Shown here: positions 36,686 to 45,428 of the stretch, piece after piece | How the letters are laid out: the number at the start of each line of letters is the position of its first letter | Numbering within the stretch: position 1 is the stretch's first letter | Assembly: GCF_001620265.1 (NCBI RefSeq) | Contig: NZ_CP012661.1 | Coordinates: 3,323,501 to 3,387,500 of the forward strand | Source of the DNA: Frigidibacter mobilis | GTDB taxonomy: Bacteria; Pseudomonadota; Alphaproteobacteria; Rhodobacterales; Rhodobacteraceae | Length of the DNA stretch: 64,000 nucleotides | Direction: 5' to 3' | Made by a program: the position numbers and the translations under genes | The notes under the pieces: generated by a model | The model's database searches: none | Seen by the model: only the letters and a program-made list of their open reading frames with translations | What the model was told of the DNA's origin: nothing

Positions 36686-37341
36686 CTTTGGTCCTCCATG
36701 ACCCTCGCCTCCCGCGAGGGATTGAAATTGTCCGCATGTGCCGCCGCAAAGGCGGGATGGCCGGCACAGGCTGCGGAAATGGCCGTGATGCGCGGCAGGT
36801 GGTCGATCTCCACCCCCCACCGCGCGGCGTTGTAAAGCTGCGGGATCAGGACGCAGTCAGCCATGCCCGGCGCCTGGCCGCGGCAGAAGGGGCCGGGCAT
36901 GGCCGCCAGCATCGCCTCGACCGCGATCAGGCCCCGGGCGATGTTCTCGCGGTTCCAGGCGGCGCGGGCTTCGGGCCCGGCCAGATCCTCGACGCGGGCC
37001 AGAACGGCCAGGTTCGACACTGGATGGATTTCGCAGGCAATCGCCAGTGCCACAGCACGGGCCTGCGCCCGCGCGACAGGACCTTCCGGCAGCAGCGGCG
37101 GCAGCGGGCGGGTGTCGTCGAGATACTCGAGGATCGCCAGCGACTGGGTCAGGCGCAGCCCGTCGATCTCCAGCACCGGCACCAGCCCTTGGGGGTTGAG
37201 CGCCAGATGTCCCGGGCTGCGCTGATCGCCCGCCACCAGATCGACGGGCACACGGTCATAGGCGATGCCCTTGAGCGCCAGCGCTATCCGCACTCGCCAC
37301 GCGGCGGAAGACCGCCAGTAATCATGCAACCGCACCGTCAT
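36682..37341 (-). CDS. maiA: Maleylacetoacetate isomerase
   Basis: 219 residues, zeta-class glutathione S-transferase fold. The start LHDYWRSSAAWRVRIALALKG carries the family SSxxWRVRIAL motif, with Ala in place of the usual Cys. NPQGLVPVLEIDG and LTQSLAILEYLDD complete the glutathione domain. It converts maleylacetoacetate to fumarylacetoacetate with glutathione, between the HmgA and FahA steps encoded upstream. Confidence 0.92.
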   Translation of the reverse strand: MTVRLHDYWRSSAAWRVRIALALKGIAYDRVPVDLVAGDQRSPGHLALNPQGLVPVLEIDGLRLTQSLAILEYLDDTRPLPPLLPEGPVARAQARAVALAIACEIHPVSNLAVLARVEDLAGPEARAAWNRENIARGLIAVEAMLAAMPGPFCRGQAPGMADCVLIPQLYNAARWGVEIDHLPRITAISAACAGHPAFAAAHADNFNPSREARVMEDQR

Positions 37342-38549
37342 GGCTGGGCAGGCAGGATGCGCCCCGTGCAGGGACCAAAGCCCACGCGGAACCCGTCGCC
37401 CTGCGCGAAACCGAACAGCCCGACCTCGTCCCCGTCCTCGATAAAGGTACGGGGGGCGCCGTTCACGGTGACCGGCACCTTTCCGCCCTGCGTCATCTCC
37501 AGCAGAGCGCCGGTCTGATCGGGCGCGGGGCCCGAAATCGTCCCCGTTCCCAGCAGATCACCCACCCGCATCGGGCAGCCGGAGACTGCATGGTGGGCCA
37601 GTTGCTGGGCGCTGGACCAATACATGACGGTGTAGTTCGTGCACGCCATCTGCTGGCCGTTCATCGTCCATCCCAGGGTCATGTCGTAAAAGCCGGGGCG
37701 ATCCTCATGCAGGTAGGGCAGCAGATCGTTGTCTCGGGGGGCACCTTCGCTGCGGAACGGTTCCAGCGCTGCCTGCGTCACGATCCAGGGGCTGATCGTG
37801 GTGCCAAGCGCCTTGGCCTGGAACGGGCCGAGCGGCTGATATTCCCACGCCTGGATATCCCGCGCCGACCAGTCGTTCAGCAGCACATAGCCAAAGATCA
37901 TCTCCTCAGCCTGATCCACGCCGATCCGCTGGCCCATGACGCTGTCCGCACCAACGATGGCGCCCAGCTCCAACTCCAGATCCAGACGGCGGCAGGCGGT
38001 CCATTCGGGGCCGGCCTCGCCCTTCACCTGCCCCATCGGCCGCCGGATATCGGTGCCAGAGACGACAACCGAGGAGGCCCGCCCGTTATACCCGATAGGC
38101 ATATGCGTCCATTGCGCAGGCAGTGCGTTTTCCGGCCCCCGGAACAGTACGCCGACATTGAACGCGTGGTTCTTGGAGGCATAGAAATCGGTGAACTCGG
38201 TAACGCAGATCGGCAGATGCAGGGTCACATCCGCCATCGCCACCAAGGGCAGCTCGCGCGGCCCGTCCTCGGCCAGCAATTCGGTCAGCCGGGCACGGGT
38301 GCGGTCCCATTCGGCCCGGCCCCGCGCGATGAAACCGTTCAGCTGCGGGGCTGCGAAAGTGCCGCCGGCGTCGATCAGGCCAAGCGACTCGCAGGCGGCA
38401 AGGTCCAGGACCTTGTCCCCGATCGCGACTCCGCAGCGCGGCCCCGCCCCACCCTTCGAAAACACGCCATAAGGCAGATTCTGGAGGGGAAAATCGCAGG
38501 AGGGGTCGTTCGCGGCAGCCACCTGGCTGCGCGGGATCTGATGCGTCAT
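37338..38549 (-). CDS. fahA: Fumarylacetoacetase
   Basis: 403 residues. Conserved FAH features: TDFYASKNHAFNVGVLFRG (catalytic region with the metal site), YNGRASSVVVSGTDIRRPMGQ and NDWSARDIQAWEYQPLGPFQ. It splits fumarylacetoacetate into fumarate and acetoacetate, the last step of tyrosine/homogentisate breakdown. A palindromic operator-like site lies 69-86 bp upstream, so it may have its own promoter besides that of hmgA. Confidence 0.95.
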   Translation of the reverse strand: MTHQIPRSQVAAANDPSCDFPLQNLPYGVFSKGGAGPRCGVAIGDKVLDLAACESLGLIDAGGTFAAPQLNGFIARGRAEWDRTRARLTELLAEDGPRELPLVAMADVTLHLPICVTEFTDFYASKNHAFNVGVLFRGPENALPAQWTHMPIGYNGRASSVVVSGTDIRRPMGQVKGEAGPEWTACRRLDLELELGAIVGADSVMGQRIGVDQAEEMIFGYVLLNDWSARDIQAWEYQPLGPFQAKALGTTISPWIVTQAALEPFRSEGAPRDNDLLPYLHEDRPGFYDMTLGWTMNGQQMACTNYTVMYWSSAQQLAHHAVSGCPMRVGDLLGTGTISGPAPDQTGALLEMTQGGKVPVTVNGAPRTFIEDGDEVGLFGFAQGDGFRVGFGPCTGRILPAQP

Positions 38550-38617
38550 CGGAAGTCTCGCTTGTCTTGTGCAGAGCTGGGGCGACGGAATGTTTCAAGT
38601 GAAACGAATAGCAGATA

Positions 38618-38635
38618 TTGTTACACTTGCAACGA
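38618..38635. promoter_or_regulatory. Palindromic operator-like site upstream of fahA
   Basis: TTGTTACACTTGCAACGA matches 15 of 18 positions of the ideal palindrome TCGTTGCAATTGCAACGA. A second short palindrome GTTTCAAGTGAAAC lies at 38592-38605. Confidence 0.5.
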
Positions 38636-38664
38636 TAATCGGATAGCTGGCGAACCCGCCCCCC

Positions 38665-40019
38665 TTATTTCACCCCAGGCGTGCCGTCGAACTTCTTCTG
38701 CAGCTGGTTCCACACCTCGACATACTCCTGCTGCATCGGCGCTTCGCGGGCGGCAAATTCGGTCAGGTGCTGGGGAAACCGGGTCTCGAACATGAAGGAC
38801 ATGGTGTTGTCGAGCTTTTCGGGGCCCAGCTCCGCGTTGCTCGCACCTTCGAAGGCGTCGCGGTCCGGACCGTGGGGCAGCATGCAATTGTGCAGGCTGA
38901 TCCCGCCCGGCGCGAAACCTTGGGCTTGGCGTCATAGACGCCGTAGATATTGCCCATCAGCTCCGACATGATGTTCTTGTGATACCACGGCGGCCGGAAG
39001 CTGTGCTCTGCCACCATCCAACGTTCGCGGAACAGCACGAAATCAATATTGGCTGTCCCCTCCTGCCCCGACGCCGCGGTCAGCACGGTAAAGATCGACG
39101 GGTCCGGGTGGTCGAACAGAATCGCGCCCACCGGGGAATAGGTCCGCAGGTCGTATTTGTAGGCGCAATAATTGCCGTGCCAGGCCACCACATCCAGCGG
39201 GCTGTGGCCGATATGGCTTTCATGGAACTGGCCACACCACTTGATTACCACGCGGCTGGGCACTTCGCGGTCCTCGAAGGCGGCCACGGGGCATTTGAAG
39301 TCGCGCGGGTTGGCAAGACAGTTGGCGCCGATGGGGCCGCGGCCGGGCAGGTCGAACTTCTGGCCGTAATTCTCGCAGACGAAACCGCGTGCCGGGCCCT
39401 CCAGCACCTCGACACGGTAGACAAGGCCGCGCGGAAGGATGGCGATCTCCTTTGGCTCGAGGTCGATCACCCCCAGTTCGGTGCAAAAGCGTAGCCGGCC
39501 CTCTTGCGGGACGACCAGCAGTTCGCTGTCGGCAGAGAAGAAATACTCGTCCTGCATGGACTGCGTGACCAGATAGACATGGGTCGCCATGCCGACCTGG
39601 ATATTGACACCGCCCGCCGTCGTCATCGTCCGCATGCCCGTGAGCCAGGTCAGCGGCTGGTCCGGCACAGGGATCGGGTCCCACCGATACTGGCCAAGGC
39701 TGGTCACGCCCGGCAACACATGCGGCGCCGACTTCCAACGCGGCAGATCGATGGGTGTGAAGCGGCCCGTATGGTGGACCGAGGGGCGAATGCGATAGCA
39801 CCATGTCCGCTCGTTCTGGCCGCGCGGCGCGGTGAAGGCCGTGCCCGACAGCTGCTCGGCATAGAGGCCGTAGTTGCATTTCTGCGGGCTGTTCTGGCCC
39901 TGTGGCAGGGCACCCGGCAGTGCCTCGGTTTCAAAATCATTGCCAAAGCCGGGCATATAGCCCATGTGCGGGCCGGCCGAGGCGGCGCGGGTCATGCCTT
40001 GCGGCAGGTCATCAGTCAT
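38665..40019 (-). pseudogene. hmgA: Homogentisate 1,2-dioxygenase with one apparent frameshift near the 3' end
   Basis: About 451 residues if repaired. The main frame from 40019 covers [40 protein letters not shown] and [11 protein letters not shown], with the iron-site region [16 protein letters not shown], to near 38921. The end [18 protein letters not shown], which includes catalytic-site residues, is in the next frame. Adding one base in CCC/AAGG (complement of 38919-38922) restores [19 protein letters not shown]. The enzyme opens the homogentisate ring with Fe(II) and O2. The rest is well conserved, so a base-call error is likely. Confidence 0.88.
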
Positions 40020-40040
40020 CACGGCAAGCCTCCAGTGGAT

Positions 40041-40106
40041 TCGTTGCAATTGCAATGATCGTATCGTTGTCGGGGCAACGATGTCAAGGCCGTTGCATCA
40101 GCAATG
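40041..40106. promoter_or_regulatory. Cluster of TTGCAA-type inverted repeats between hmgA and its MarR regulator
   Basis: Three sites: TCGTTGCAATTGCAATGA (40041-40058, one mismatch from a perfect palindrome), ATCGTTG-N6-CAACGAT (40063-40082, perfect arms) and CGTTGC-N4-GCAATG (40091-40106). They fill the space between divergent hmgA and marR and are the likely binding sites of the MarR protein. Confidence 0.65.
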
Positions 40107-40138
40107 ATTTTCGGCAACCTTGGGCACAGGAGGCCCAG

Positions 40139-40570
40139 ATGCCCTTTCACCTCGATACATTCCTTCCCTATCTGCTGTCGGTCGCCGCGCACCGCACCAG
40201 CGCAAGGTTCAGCGCGCTTTATGCCACCGAAGCCGGGCTGACGATCCCGGAATGGCGGGTGCTGGCGCATCTGGACCATTCGGGTGCGGCCAGCGTCCGC
40301 GACATCCACAACCTTGTGCATCTGGACAAGTCGGTGGTCAGCCGCGCGGCCTCACGGCTGGAGCTCGCCGGACTGGTGCAAAAAGAGGGAGATCAGGAGG
40401 ATCGCCGCCTGATCGTGCTGCAGTTGACCCAGGACGGCCGCGCGTTGATGCAGCGGCTGAGTAGCGTCGCCAGCCAGTTTCAGGCACAGATCCTGAGCGA
40501 GCTTGGCGCGGATGGTCCCGCCTTCGCCCGCGCTCTGCGCCAGTTGGGGCCGGGCCAGCCCGACGGCTGA
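40139..40570 (+). CDS. MarR-family regulator, probable HmgR-like repressor of homogentisate genes
   Basis: 143 residues. The MarR core reads LTIPEWRVLAHLDHSGAASVRDIHNLVHLDKSVVSRAASRLELAGL in parts, then wing GDQEDRRLIVLQLT. A good ribosome binding site AGGAGG lies 7 bp upstream. Divergent from hmgA with three palindromic sites between them. Related MarR proteins release DNA when they bind the aromatic substrate; homogentisate is the expected ligand by analogy. Confidence 0.88.
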   Translation: MPFHLDTFLPYLLSVAAHRTSARFSALYATEAGLTIPEWRVLAHLDHSGAASVRDIHNLVHLDKSVVSRAASRLELAGLVQKEGDQEDRRLIVLQLTQDGRALMQRLSSVASQFQAQILSELGADGPAFARALRQLGPGQPDG

Positions 40571-40588
40571 CCCGACAAAGGGCGCACG

Positions 40589-41302
40589 TCAGCCTTGGGA
40601 CAGAAGCTGAGCCAGTCTTTGGCGCAGCGCAGGCATATGGGGGTTGCCGCGCGTCACGGCGTGAAAGACCTCGGGCGCATCCTGTCCGACCATGTCCAGC
40701 CCCTCCATGATAAGATCAAAGCTGCGGGTGCGGATCTTGGGATGCGGGGCAAGCTCGCGCATCGCATGGGCCAGCAAATGCGTCAACCCCTGGGTCAGGG
40801 CCGCGTGGCGGTCATGCTCCTCAGGCGAGGACAGCACGATCTGCAGCCCCAGCCGATGGCGCAGGAACGCCGCGATCCGCCGCCAGCCAGTGCCACGCAG
40901 CGGGCACAGCACCACGCGCTGGCCCGCCAGCCCGGGACGTGCGCTTTGCGGGCCGAACAGGGGATGGCAGCCCAGCAGTTGCACATGCGGGGGCAAAAGC
41001 TGTTGCATCAGCCGTGCCGGTTCCTGCTTGATCGAGCAGGTGTCGATCACGATCTGGCCGGGGCGCAGGTGCGGCGCGATCTGGCGCAGGCATCCGGCGA
41101 AGGCTGGGACCGGCACGGCCAGCACCACGATATCGAAGGCGGCAGCGCCGGCTACCTGCACGACCTGCAGATCTGTGTTGCCGGGGTCCGCCGCCGGATC
41201 GCAGACCGCGACAGCCAAGTGGGGTGCCAGATGGGCGGCCATCAGCCGCCCGAAGGCACCGAAGCCGATGATGAGGACAGAGCGAGGCATTGGGCGGGAC
41301 AT
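40589..41302 (-). CDS. TyrA-family prephenate/arogenate dehydrogenase
   Basis: 237 residues, shorter than the 280-300 typical of TyrA. It begins with a Rossmann NAD(P) site VLIIGFGAFGRLMAAHL and contains CHPLFGPQSARPG, the TyrA active-site HPxFGP motif, with the conserved DTCSIKQ and HDRHAALTQGLTHLL. It should oxidise prephenate or arogenate in tyrosine synthesis; which one is not clear. The start at 41302 has AAGGAA upstream. The 5' leader contains a tyrosine-coding short peptide and alternative hairpins. It converges with the MarR gene at 40570. Confidence 0.83.
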   Translation of the reverse strand: MSRPMPRSVLIIGFGAFGRLMAAHLAPHLAVAVCDPAADPGNTDLQVVQVAGAAAFDIVVLAVPVPAFAGCLRQIAPHLRPGQIVIDTCSIKQEPARLMQQLLPPHVQLLGCHPLFGPQSARPGLAGQRVVLCPLRGTGWRRIAAFLRHRLGLQIVLSSPEEHDRHAALTQGLTHLLAHAMRELAPHPKIRTRSFDLIMEGLDMVGQDAPEVFHAVTRGNPHMPALRQRLAQLLSQG

Positions 41303-41358
41303 GGCGATTTCCTTGAGCGGAGGAGGTGCCAGGGTCCAGGGGATGTCTCCGATATGCG

Positions 41359-41414
41359 ACCGCTGGCGGGCGCAGCGGTGACATGGGAAGGCCGTCCGCT
41401 GCTCAGGGCAGCGG
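41359..41414 (-). promoter_or_regulatory. Candidate tyrosine attenuator (alternative hairpins) upstream of tyrA-like gene
   Basis: In transcript order: segment 1 CCGCTGC (41414-41408), segment 2 GCAGCGG (41402-41396), segment 3 ACCGCTGC (41379-41372), segment 4 CAGCGGT (41365-41359). Pairs 1:2 and 3:4 are perfect, and 2 pairs perfectly with 3 (seven bases), so the forms exclude each other as in trp-type attenuators. The leader peptide stop lies in the 1:2 loop and its two Tyr codons directly precede segment 1. No U-run follows segment 4, which weakens the terminator reading. Confidence 0.6.
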
Positions 41415-41453
41415 GTAATAGCAGCTTTGCAGGGGGCGGCTTGTCGGTTCCAT
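41403..41453 (-). CDS. Leader peptide with tandem tyrosine codons
   Basis: A 16-residue ORF, MEPTSRPLQSCYYPLP, with TAT-TAC at residues 12-13. Its stop codon falls in the loop of the first hairpin. There is no clear Shine-Dalgarno. A TTGACA box ends 32 bp upstream of the ATG, so the transcript may start within a few bases of it and be translated almost leaderless. Too short to judge by coding statistics; the call rests on its position. Confidence 0.5.
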   Translation of the reverse strand: MEPTSRPLQSCYYPLP

Positions 41454-41463
41454 GCTGCGGGCC

Positions 41464-41490
41464 AGTATCGGCGCCGCGCCGGCCTGTCAA
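41464..41490 (-). promoter_or_regulatory. Candidate promoter for the tyrA leader
   Basis: A perfect -35 TTGACA (41490-41485) overlaps the stop of the AraC gene. GATACT (41469-41464) is a fair -10 with a short 15-bp spacer; the 17-bp alternative TACTGG is poorer. Confidence 0.4.
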
Positions 41491-42563
41491 TCCTCGCGGT
41501 GCCGCGAGGGCGGTTTGCCGGTCCCCCGCTTGAACGCGCGCCAAAAGGAGGTGCTGTCAGCATAGCCCAGTTGCCGCGCGATCTCGCTATGCGACGCATT
41601 CCGGTCGCGCAGGCGGGCGCTGCCCATCTCCAGCCGCGCCTCCTGGACCAACGCCCGGAACGACAGGCCGAGGTCCGACAGATGGCGTTGCAGGCTGCGC
41701 GGCGACATGTGCAGCACATCGGCCAGCAGGGTCACCGTCACCGGGCGCTGGCCAAGGTTCAGGCGGATCAGCCGCCGCACCTGCTGCGCCAGATCGGCGG
41801 CGTCCGTTGGCGGGGCGAGGTCGGCCAGATGCCGGGACAGGATCGCCATCAGCCCGCTATCCTCCGCCCGCTGCACACGCTCCGCAGCCTCGAGGTCGAA
41901 CAGCAGACGATTGGCCATCCGCCCGAATTTGGGCGCGGTACCGAAGGCGCGGGCAAGGGCTGCCGCCTCGGGCGGCGCGTCATGCTCCAGATGCAGCGCC
42001 ACCGGGCGCCCCGCCGCGCCGAACGCCCCCCGCGCCAGCGCGATGGTGGCGGAGAGCGTGTATTCCGCATCCTGCCGGCGCGGCCAGAGGGTCGGGTCCT
42101 CCAGCCGGTAGGTCCAGACCAGATAGGTATCCTGCACTTCGACCCGGATCGAGGTGCCGTCCTGCCAGGCGTTCAGCACCTCGGCCATCCGCGCCAACCC
42201 GCGCTTAAGGGTGGCGGAGCTGGCGAAGATCAGGCCGACCGGGCCCAGATCGGTGGCGCTGAAGCTGGTGCCCGCGCGCGCGCCAAAGACTGGATCGCCC
42301 GCCGTGACCGCCGCTTCCTCTAGGAACGCCACATAGTGATGCAGCGGGATCTGGGAATAGGGGTCCGCCAATTGCGCACGGGTCAGCTTGTGCCGGGCCA
42401 GCAGAGGCGCCGCAGGAAGGGCGCCGCGATCCAGCATCCGAAGGACAGGGCTGAGCGTCGAGGCACGGATCAGCGGCACAGGTCCGCGCGGCATCTCGAA
42501 CACTGGCGCAATATATCGAATCATTGGCGTAATCCGCAATTCGGTGAGGCCTTCCGATCCCAT
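41487..42563 (-). CDS. AraC-family regulator (arabinose-binding-like N-terminal domain)
   Basis: 358 residues. The N-terminal two thirds fits the OruR/ArgR-like AraC group (VPLIRASTLSPVLRMLDR and IPLHHYVAFLEEAAVTAGDP). The C-terminal AraC helix-turn-helix has VTLLADVLHMSPRSLQRHL and SEIARQLGYADSTSFWRAFKRGTG. Starts at 42524 and 42494 are also possible; none has a good ribosome binding site. Divergent from the amine permease operon at 42630, which it probably activates. Confidence 0.88.
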   Translation of the reverse strand: MGSEGLTELRITPMIRYIAPVFEMPRGPVPLIRASTLSPVLRMLDRGALPAAPLLARHKLTRAQLADPYSQIPLHHYVAFLEEAAVTAGDPVFGARAGTSFSATDLGPVGLIFASSATLKRGLARMAEVLNAWQDGTSIRVEVQDTYLVWTYRLEDPTLWPRRQDAEYTLSATIALARGAFGAAGRPVALHLEHDAPPEAAALARAFGTAPKFGRMANRLLFDLEAAERVQRAEDSGLMAILSRHLADLAPPTDAADLAQQVRRLIRLNLGQRPVTVTLLADVLHMSPRSLQRHLSDLGLSFRALVQEARLEMGSARLRDRNASHSEIARQLGYADSTSFWRAFKRGTGKPPSRHRED

Positions 42564-42629
42564 AGCATCCGTTGCTGTTGAAATGAACAGGGCGACGCCA
42601 GATCGCCCCGCACCAACAGGGAAATAACC

Positions 42630-44078
42630 ATGTCACAAACAGTTTCGGGGGGCGCGAGCCTTCCCGCGGGCCTTGCCCGCAATTCCGTCGGCACCACACA
42701 TATCGTCTTCTTCGTTGTGGCTGCGGCGGCGCCGCTTGCCTCCGTTGTGGGGGCCTCACCGGCCGCCTTCGCCATCGGCAACGGCGCCGGGGTGCCGGGG
42801 GTCTATCTGCTGGCCGGACTGATGTATCTGATCTTCTCGGTGGGCTTTACCGCCATGAGCCGCAGCGCCGGATCAGCGGGTGGCTTCTACACCTATATCG
42901 CCAAGGGACTGGGACGCCCGGCGGGGGTCGCTGCGGCCTCGATTGCGCTTCTGACCTACAAGACGATCCAGCTGGCAGTCTATACGCTGTTCGGTATCTT
43001 CGTATCGGGTGCCTTGGCTGGTCTCGGCATCCAACTCGCGTGGTGGGTGCCGGTGCTGGCCGTCATGGCGCTGATCTGGCTCTGCGGTGCACGCAACATA
43101 TCGTTCTCGGGTCGCCTTCTGGGCCTGTGCATGCTGGCCGAGATCGCGATCCTCTTCGCCCTCAGCGTCGGCATCCTGATCGGCGGCGGCGGGCCCGAGG
43201 GGATCACCCTCACCTCCTTTGCCCCGGCAACCGTCTTCAGCCCTGGCCTCGGGGCGGCGCTGGTCTTCGTCGTCGGCTCCTTCATGGGGTTCGAGGCGAC
43301 CGCGATCTTCAGTGAAGAGGCCCGTCACCCCGAACGCACCATCCCGCGCGCCACCTTCGCAGCCGTGGCCCTGATTGCCGGTTTCTACGCCTTCTCGACC
43401 TGGTCGATCACCCAGTTCTATGGCCCGGCCAACGCCCAAGCCGCAGCGCAAGCGGGGCTGGAGAGCTATTTCTTCACTGCCGCCGCCGAAATTCTGGGCC
43501 CGTGGTCGGTGACGGCCATCGAGATCCTGCTGATCGTCAGCCTGTTCGCCTCGGCGCTGGCCTTCCACAATACGGTCAATCGCTATTTCTTTGCCCTGGG
43601 GCGCGAGGGTGTGCTGCCCCGCTTTCTGGGTAACGTCCATGACCGCCACGGCTCTCCGTATGTCGCGGGGCGGGCGCAAAGCATCATCGCCGGCCTGCTG
43701 CTGATCTCGGCGGTAGTCTCTGAACTGGACCCTTATACGGCGATCTTTTCCTGGACCTCGGCCATCGCGGTCATCGGCATCCTTTCGGTGCAGATCCTCG
43801 TCTGCTTTGCGATCATCGCCTGGTTCAGCCGCAACCCGGTGGGTCATGGTGCCTGGACCCGCCTGATCGCCCCTGCCCTGTCGATCCTCGGCCTTGGCAC
43901 CGGACTGGTTCTGGTCATCATGAACCTGCCGCTGCTGGCGGGCGACAACCCAATCATCTGGACCTTCCCATGGCTGGTGCTGGTCTTTGGCCTGATCGGC
44001 GCCGGCTATGCCATCTATCTCAGATCACGCCGACCCGCGCTCTACGATGCGCTTGGCGCCGCCGTGACGGAGGTCTGA
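42630..44078 (+). CDS. APC-family amino acid/polyamine permease
   Basis: 482 residues, about 12 membrane segments. The first segment region GTTHIVFFVVAAAAPLASVVG-type and GGFYTYIAKGLGRPAG are APC features. It lies 3 bp before a gamma-glutamylputrescine-oxidase-like gene, so an amine substrate is likely. A clear ribosome binding site was not found; AGGGAAATAACC precedes the ATG. Confidence 0.88.
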   Translation: MSQTVSGGASLPAGLARNSVGTTHIVFFVVAAAAPLASVVGASPAAFAIGNGAGVPGVYLLAGLMYLIFSVGFTAMSRSAGSAGGFYTYIAKGLGRPAGVAAASIALLTYKTIQLAVYTLFGIFVSGALAGLGIQLAWWVPVLAVMALIWLCGARNISFSGRLLGLCMLAEIAILFALSVGILIGGGGPEGITLTSFAPATVFSPGLGAALVFVVGSFMGFEATAIFSEEARHPERTIPRATFAAVALIAGFYAFSTWSITQFYGPANAQAAAQAGLESYFFTAAAEILGPWSVTAIEILLIVSLFASALAFHNTVNRYFFALGREGVLPRFLGNVHDRHGSPYVAGRAQSIIAGLLLISAVVSELDPYTAIFSWTSAIAVIGILSVQILVCFAIIAWFSRNPVGHGAWTRLIAPALSILGLGTGLVLVIMNLPLLAGDNPIIWTFPWLVLVFGLIGAGYAIYLRSRRPALYDALGAAVTEV

Positions 44079-44081
44079 TCC

Positions 44082-45404
44082 ATGAGCCTGATCAACCCGA
44101 TCCGCATGCAAAAGCTCGACGCGCTGAACTACTACACCGCGACGCGCAAATACGACCTCAGCTTTCCCCGCCTGACCCAGGATATCGATTGCGACGTGGT
44201 GGTGATCGGCGGCGGCTTTTCCGGCATCAACACGGCACTGGAGCTGGCAGAGCGCGGCATCACCAATATCGTCGTGCTGGAAGGGCGCCACCTTGGCTAT
44301 GGTGGCACCGGGCGCAATGGCGGGCAGGTGATGGCCGGCATCGGCCACGATCTGAACGCCGTCAAGAAGCATGTCGGCCCCGAAGGGCTGCAGACGCTGT
44401 TCAAGATCGCCAATCTGGGTGCAGGCATCATCCGCGAGCGGATTGCCCGCTACAACATAGATGCCGATCTCTGCAACGGCTACGGCTACATGGCCTATAA
44501 TCGGCGCCAGGTCCAAACCCTGCGTGGCTGGCTGGACGAGTTCCGCAGCGCCGACCCCGAACAAGAGATCGAGCTGCTGGAAGGGCGCGATGTGCGTCAG
44601 ATCGTGGGCTCGGATGTCTATGCAGGCGCGATCAAGCATATGGGCGGCGGACATGTCCACTCGCTGAACCTGCTGCTGGGTGAGGCGAAGGCGCTGGCGG
44701 GCCACGGCGTGCGCATCTTCGAGAATTCGGCCGCGGTGTCGGTCGATTACGGCCCCCGCATCACCGTGCGCACCAATGCTGGCTGCGTGACAGCCTCCAA
44801 GCTGCTCTGGGCCTGCGATGCCTTCCTCAACCGCCTGGAGCCCGCAATCGCGTCCAAGACGGTCAATACCTACTCGTTCCAGATGGCGACCGTTCCCCTG
44901 CCGGACGAGTTGATCGACCGCATCAGCCCGATCCGCGGCGCGTATTCCGACATCCGCCCAATCATCGATTATTACCGCGTCACGCGCGAGAACCGGCTGC
45001 TGTTCGGCTCGGCGACACGAATGGCCGATTACATCCCGCAGGACATGATTGCGTGGAACCGTCAGCTGATGCTGAAGACCTTCCCCTACCTTGCAGATGT
45101 CAGGATCGACATGGCCTGGGGCGGGCCGATGGCCTGCTCGGCCAACCTCTTCCCGCAGATCGGCACCTTGCCCGGCCGCGCGAATGCCTTCTACGTCCAA
45201 GGCTATTCCGGTTTTGGCGTCACCCCCAGCCACATCGTCTGCAAGGTGCTGGCCGAGGGCATGAGCGAGGGCTCCGCCCGCTACGACCTGATGGCGAAGG
45301 TCCCGCATGCCCGGATCCCGGGCACCGACAGTGCCCGCGCCGCCGTCACCACCGCCGCCAAGACCTGGCACCAGTTGTCGGGCTACTTCAACGGCCGCCG
45401 CTGA
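44082..45404 (+). CDS. FAD-dependent amine oxidoreductase (PuuB/DadA-like)
   Basis: 440 residues of the DAO fold: FAD site VVVIGGGFSGINTALELAERG, then the PuuB-like LEGRHLGYGGTGRNGGQVMAG and a C-terminal YVQGYSGFGVTPSHIVCKVLAEG. PuuB-type enzymes oxidise gamma-glutamylputrescine; others oxidise amino acids or amines. Without a gamma-glutamyl-amine ligase here the exact substrate stays open. It is the second gene of the operon with permease and cupin. Confidence 0.87.
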   Translation: MSLINPIRMQKLDALNYYTATRKYDLSFPRLTQDIDCDVVVIGGGFSGINTALELAERGITNIVVLEGRHLGYGGTGRNGGQVMAGIGHDLNAVKKHVGPEGLQTLFKIANLGAGIIRERIARYNIDADLCNGYGYMAYNRRQVQTLRGWLDEFRSADPEQEIELLEGRDVRQIVGSDVYAGAIKHMGGGHVHSLNLLLGEAKALAGHGVRIFENSAAVSVDYGPRITVRTNAGCVTASKLLWACDAFLNRLEPAIASKTVNTYSFQMATVPLPDELIDRISPIRGAYSDIRPIIDYYRVTRENRLLFGSATRMADYIPQDMIAWNRQLMLKTFPYLADVRIDMAWGGPMACSANLFPQIGTLPGRANAFYVQGYSGFGVTPSHIVCKVLAEGMSEGSARYDLMAKVPHARIPGTDSARAAVTTAAKTWHQLSGYFNGRR

Positions 45405-45428
45405 CCCCAACTTTCAAGGAGATTTTCC

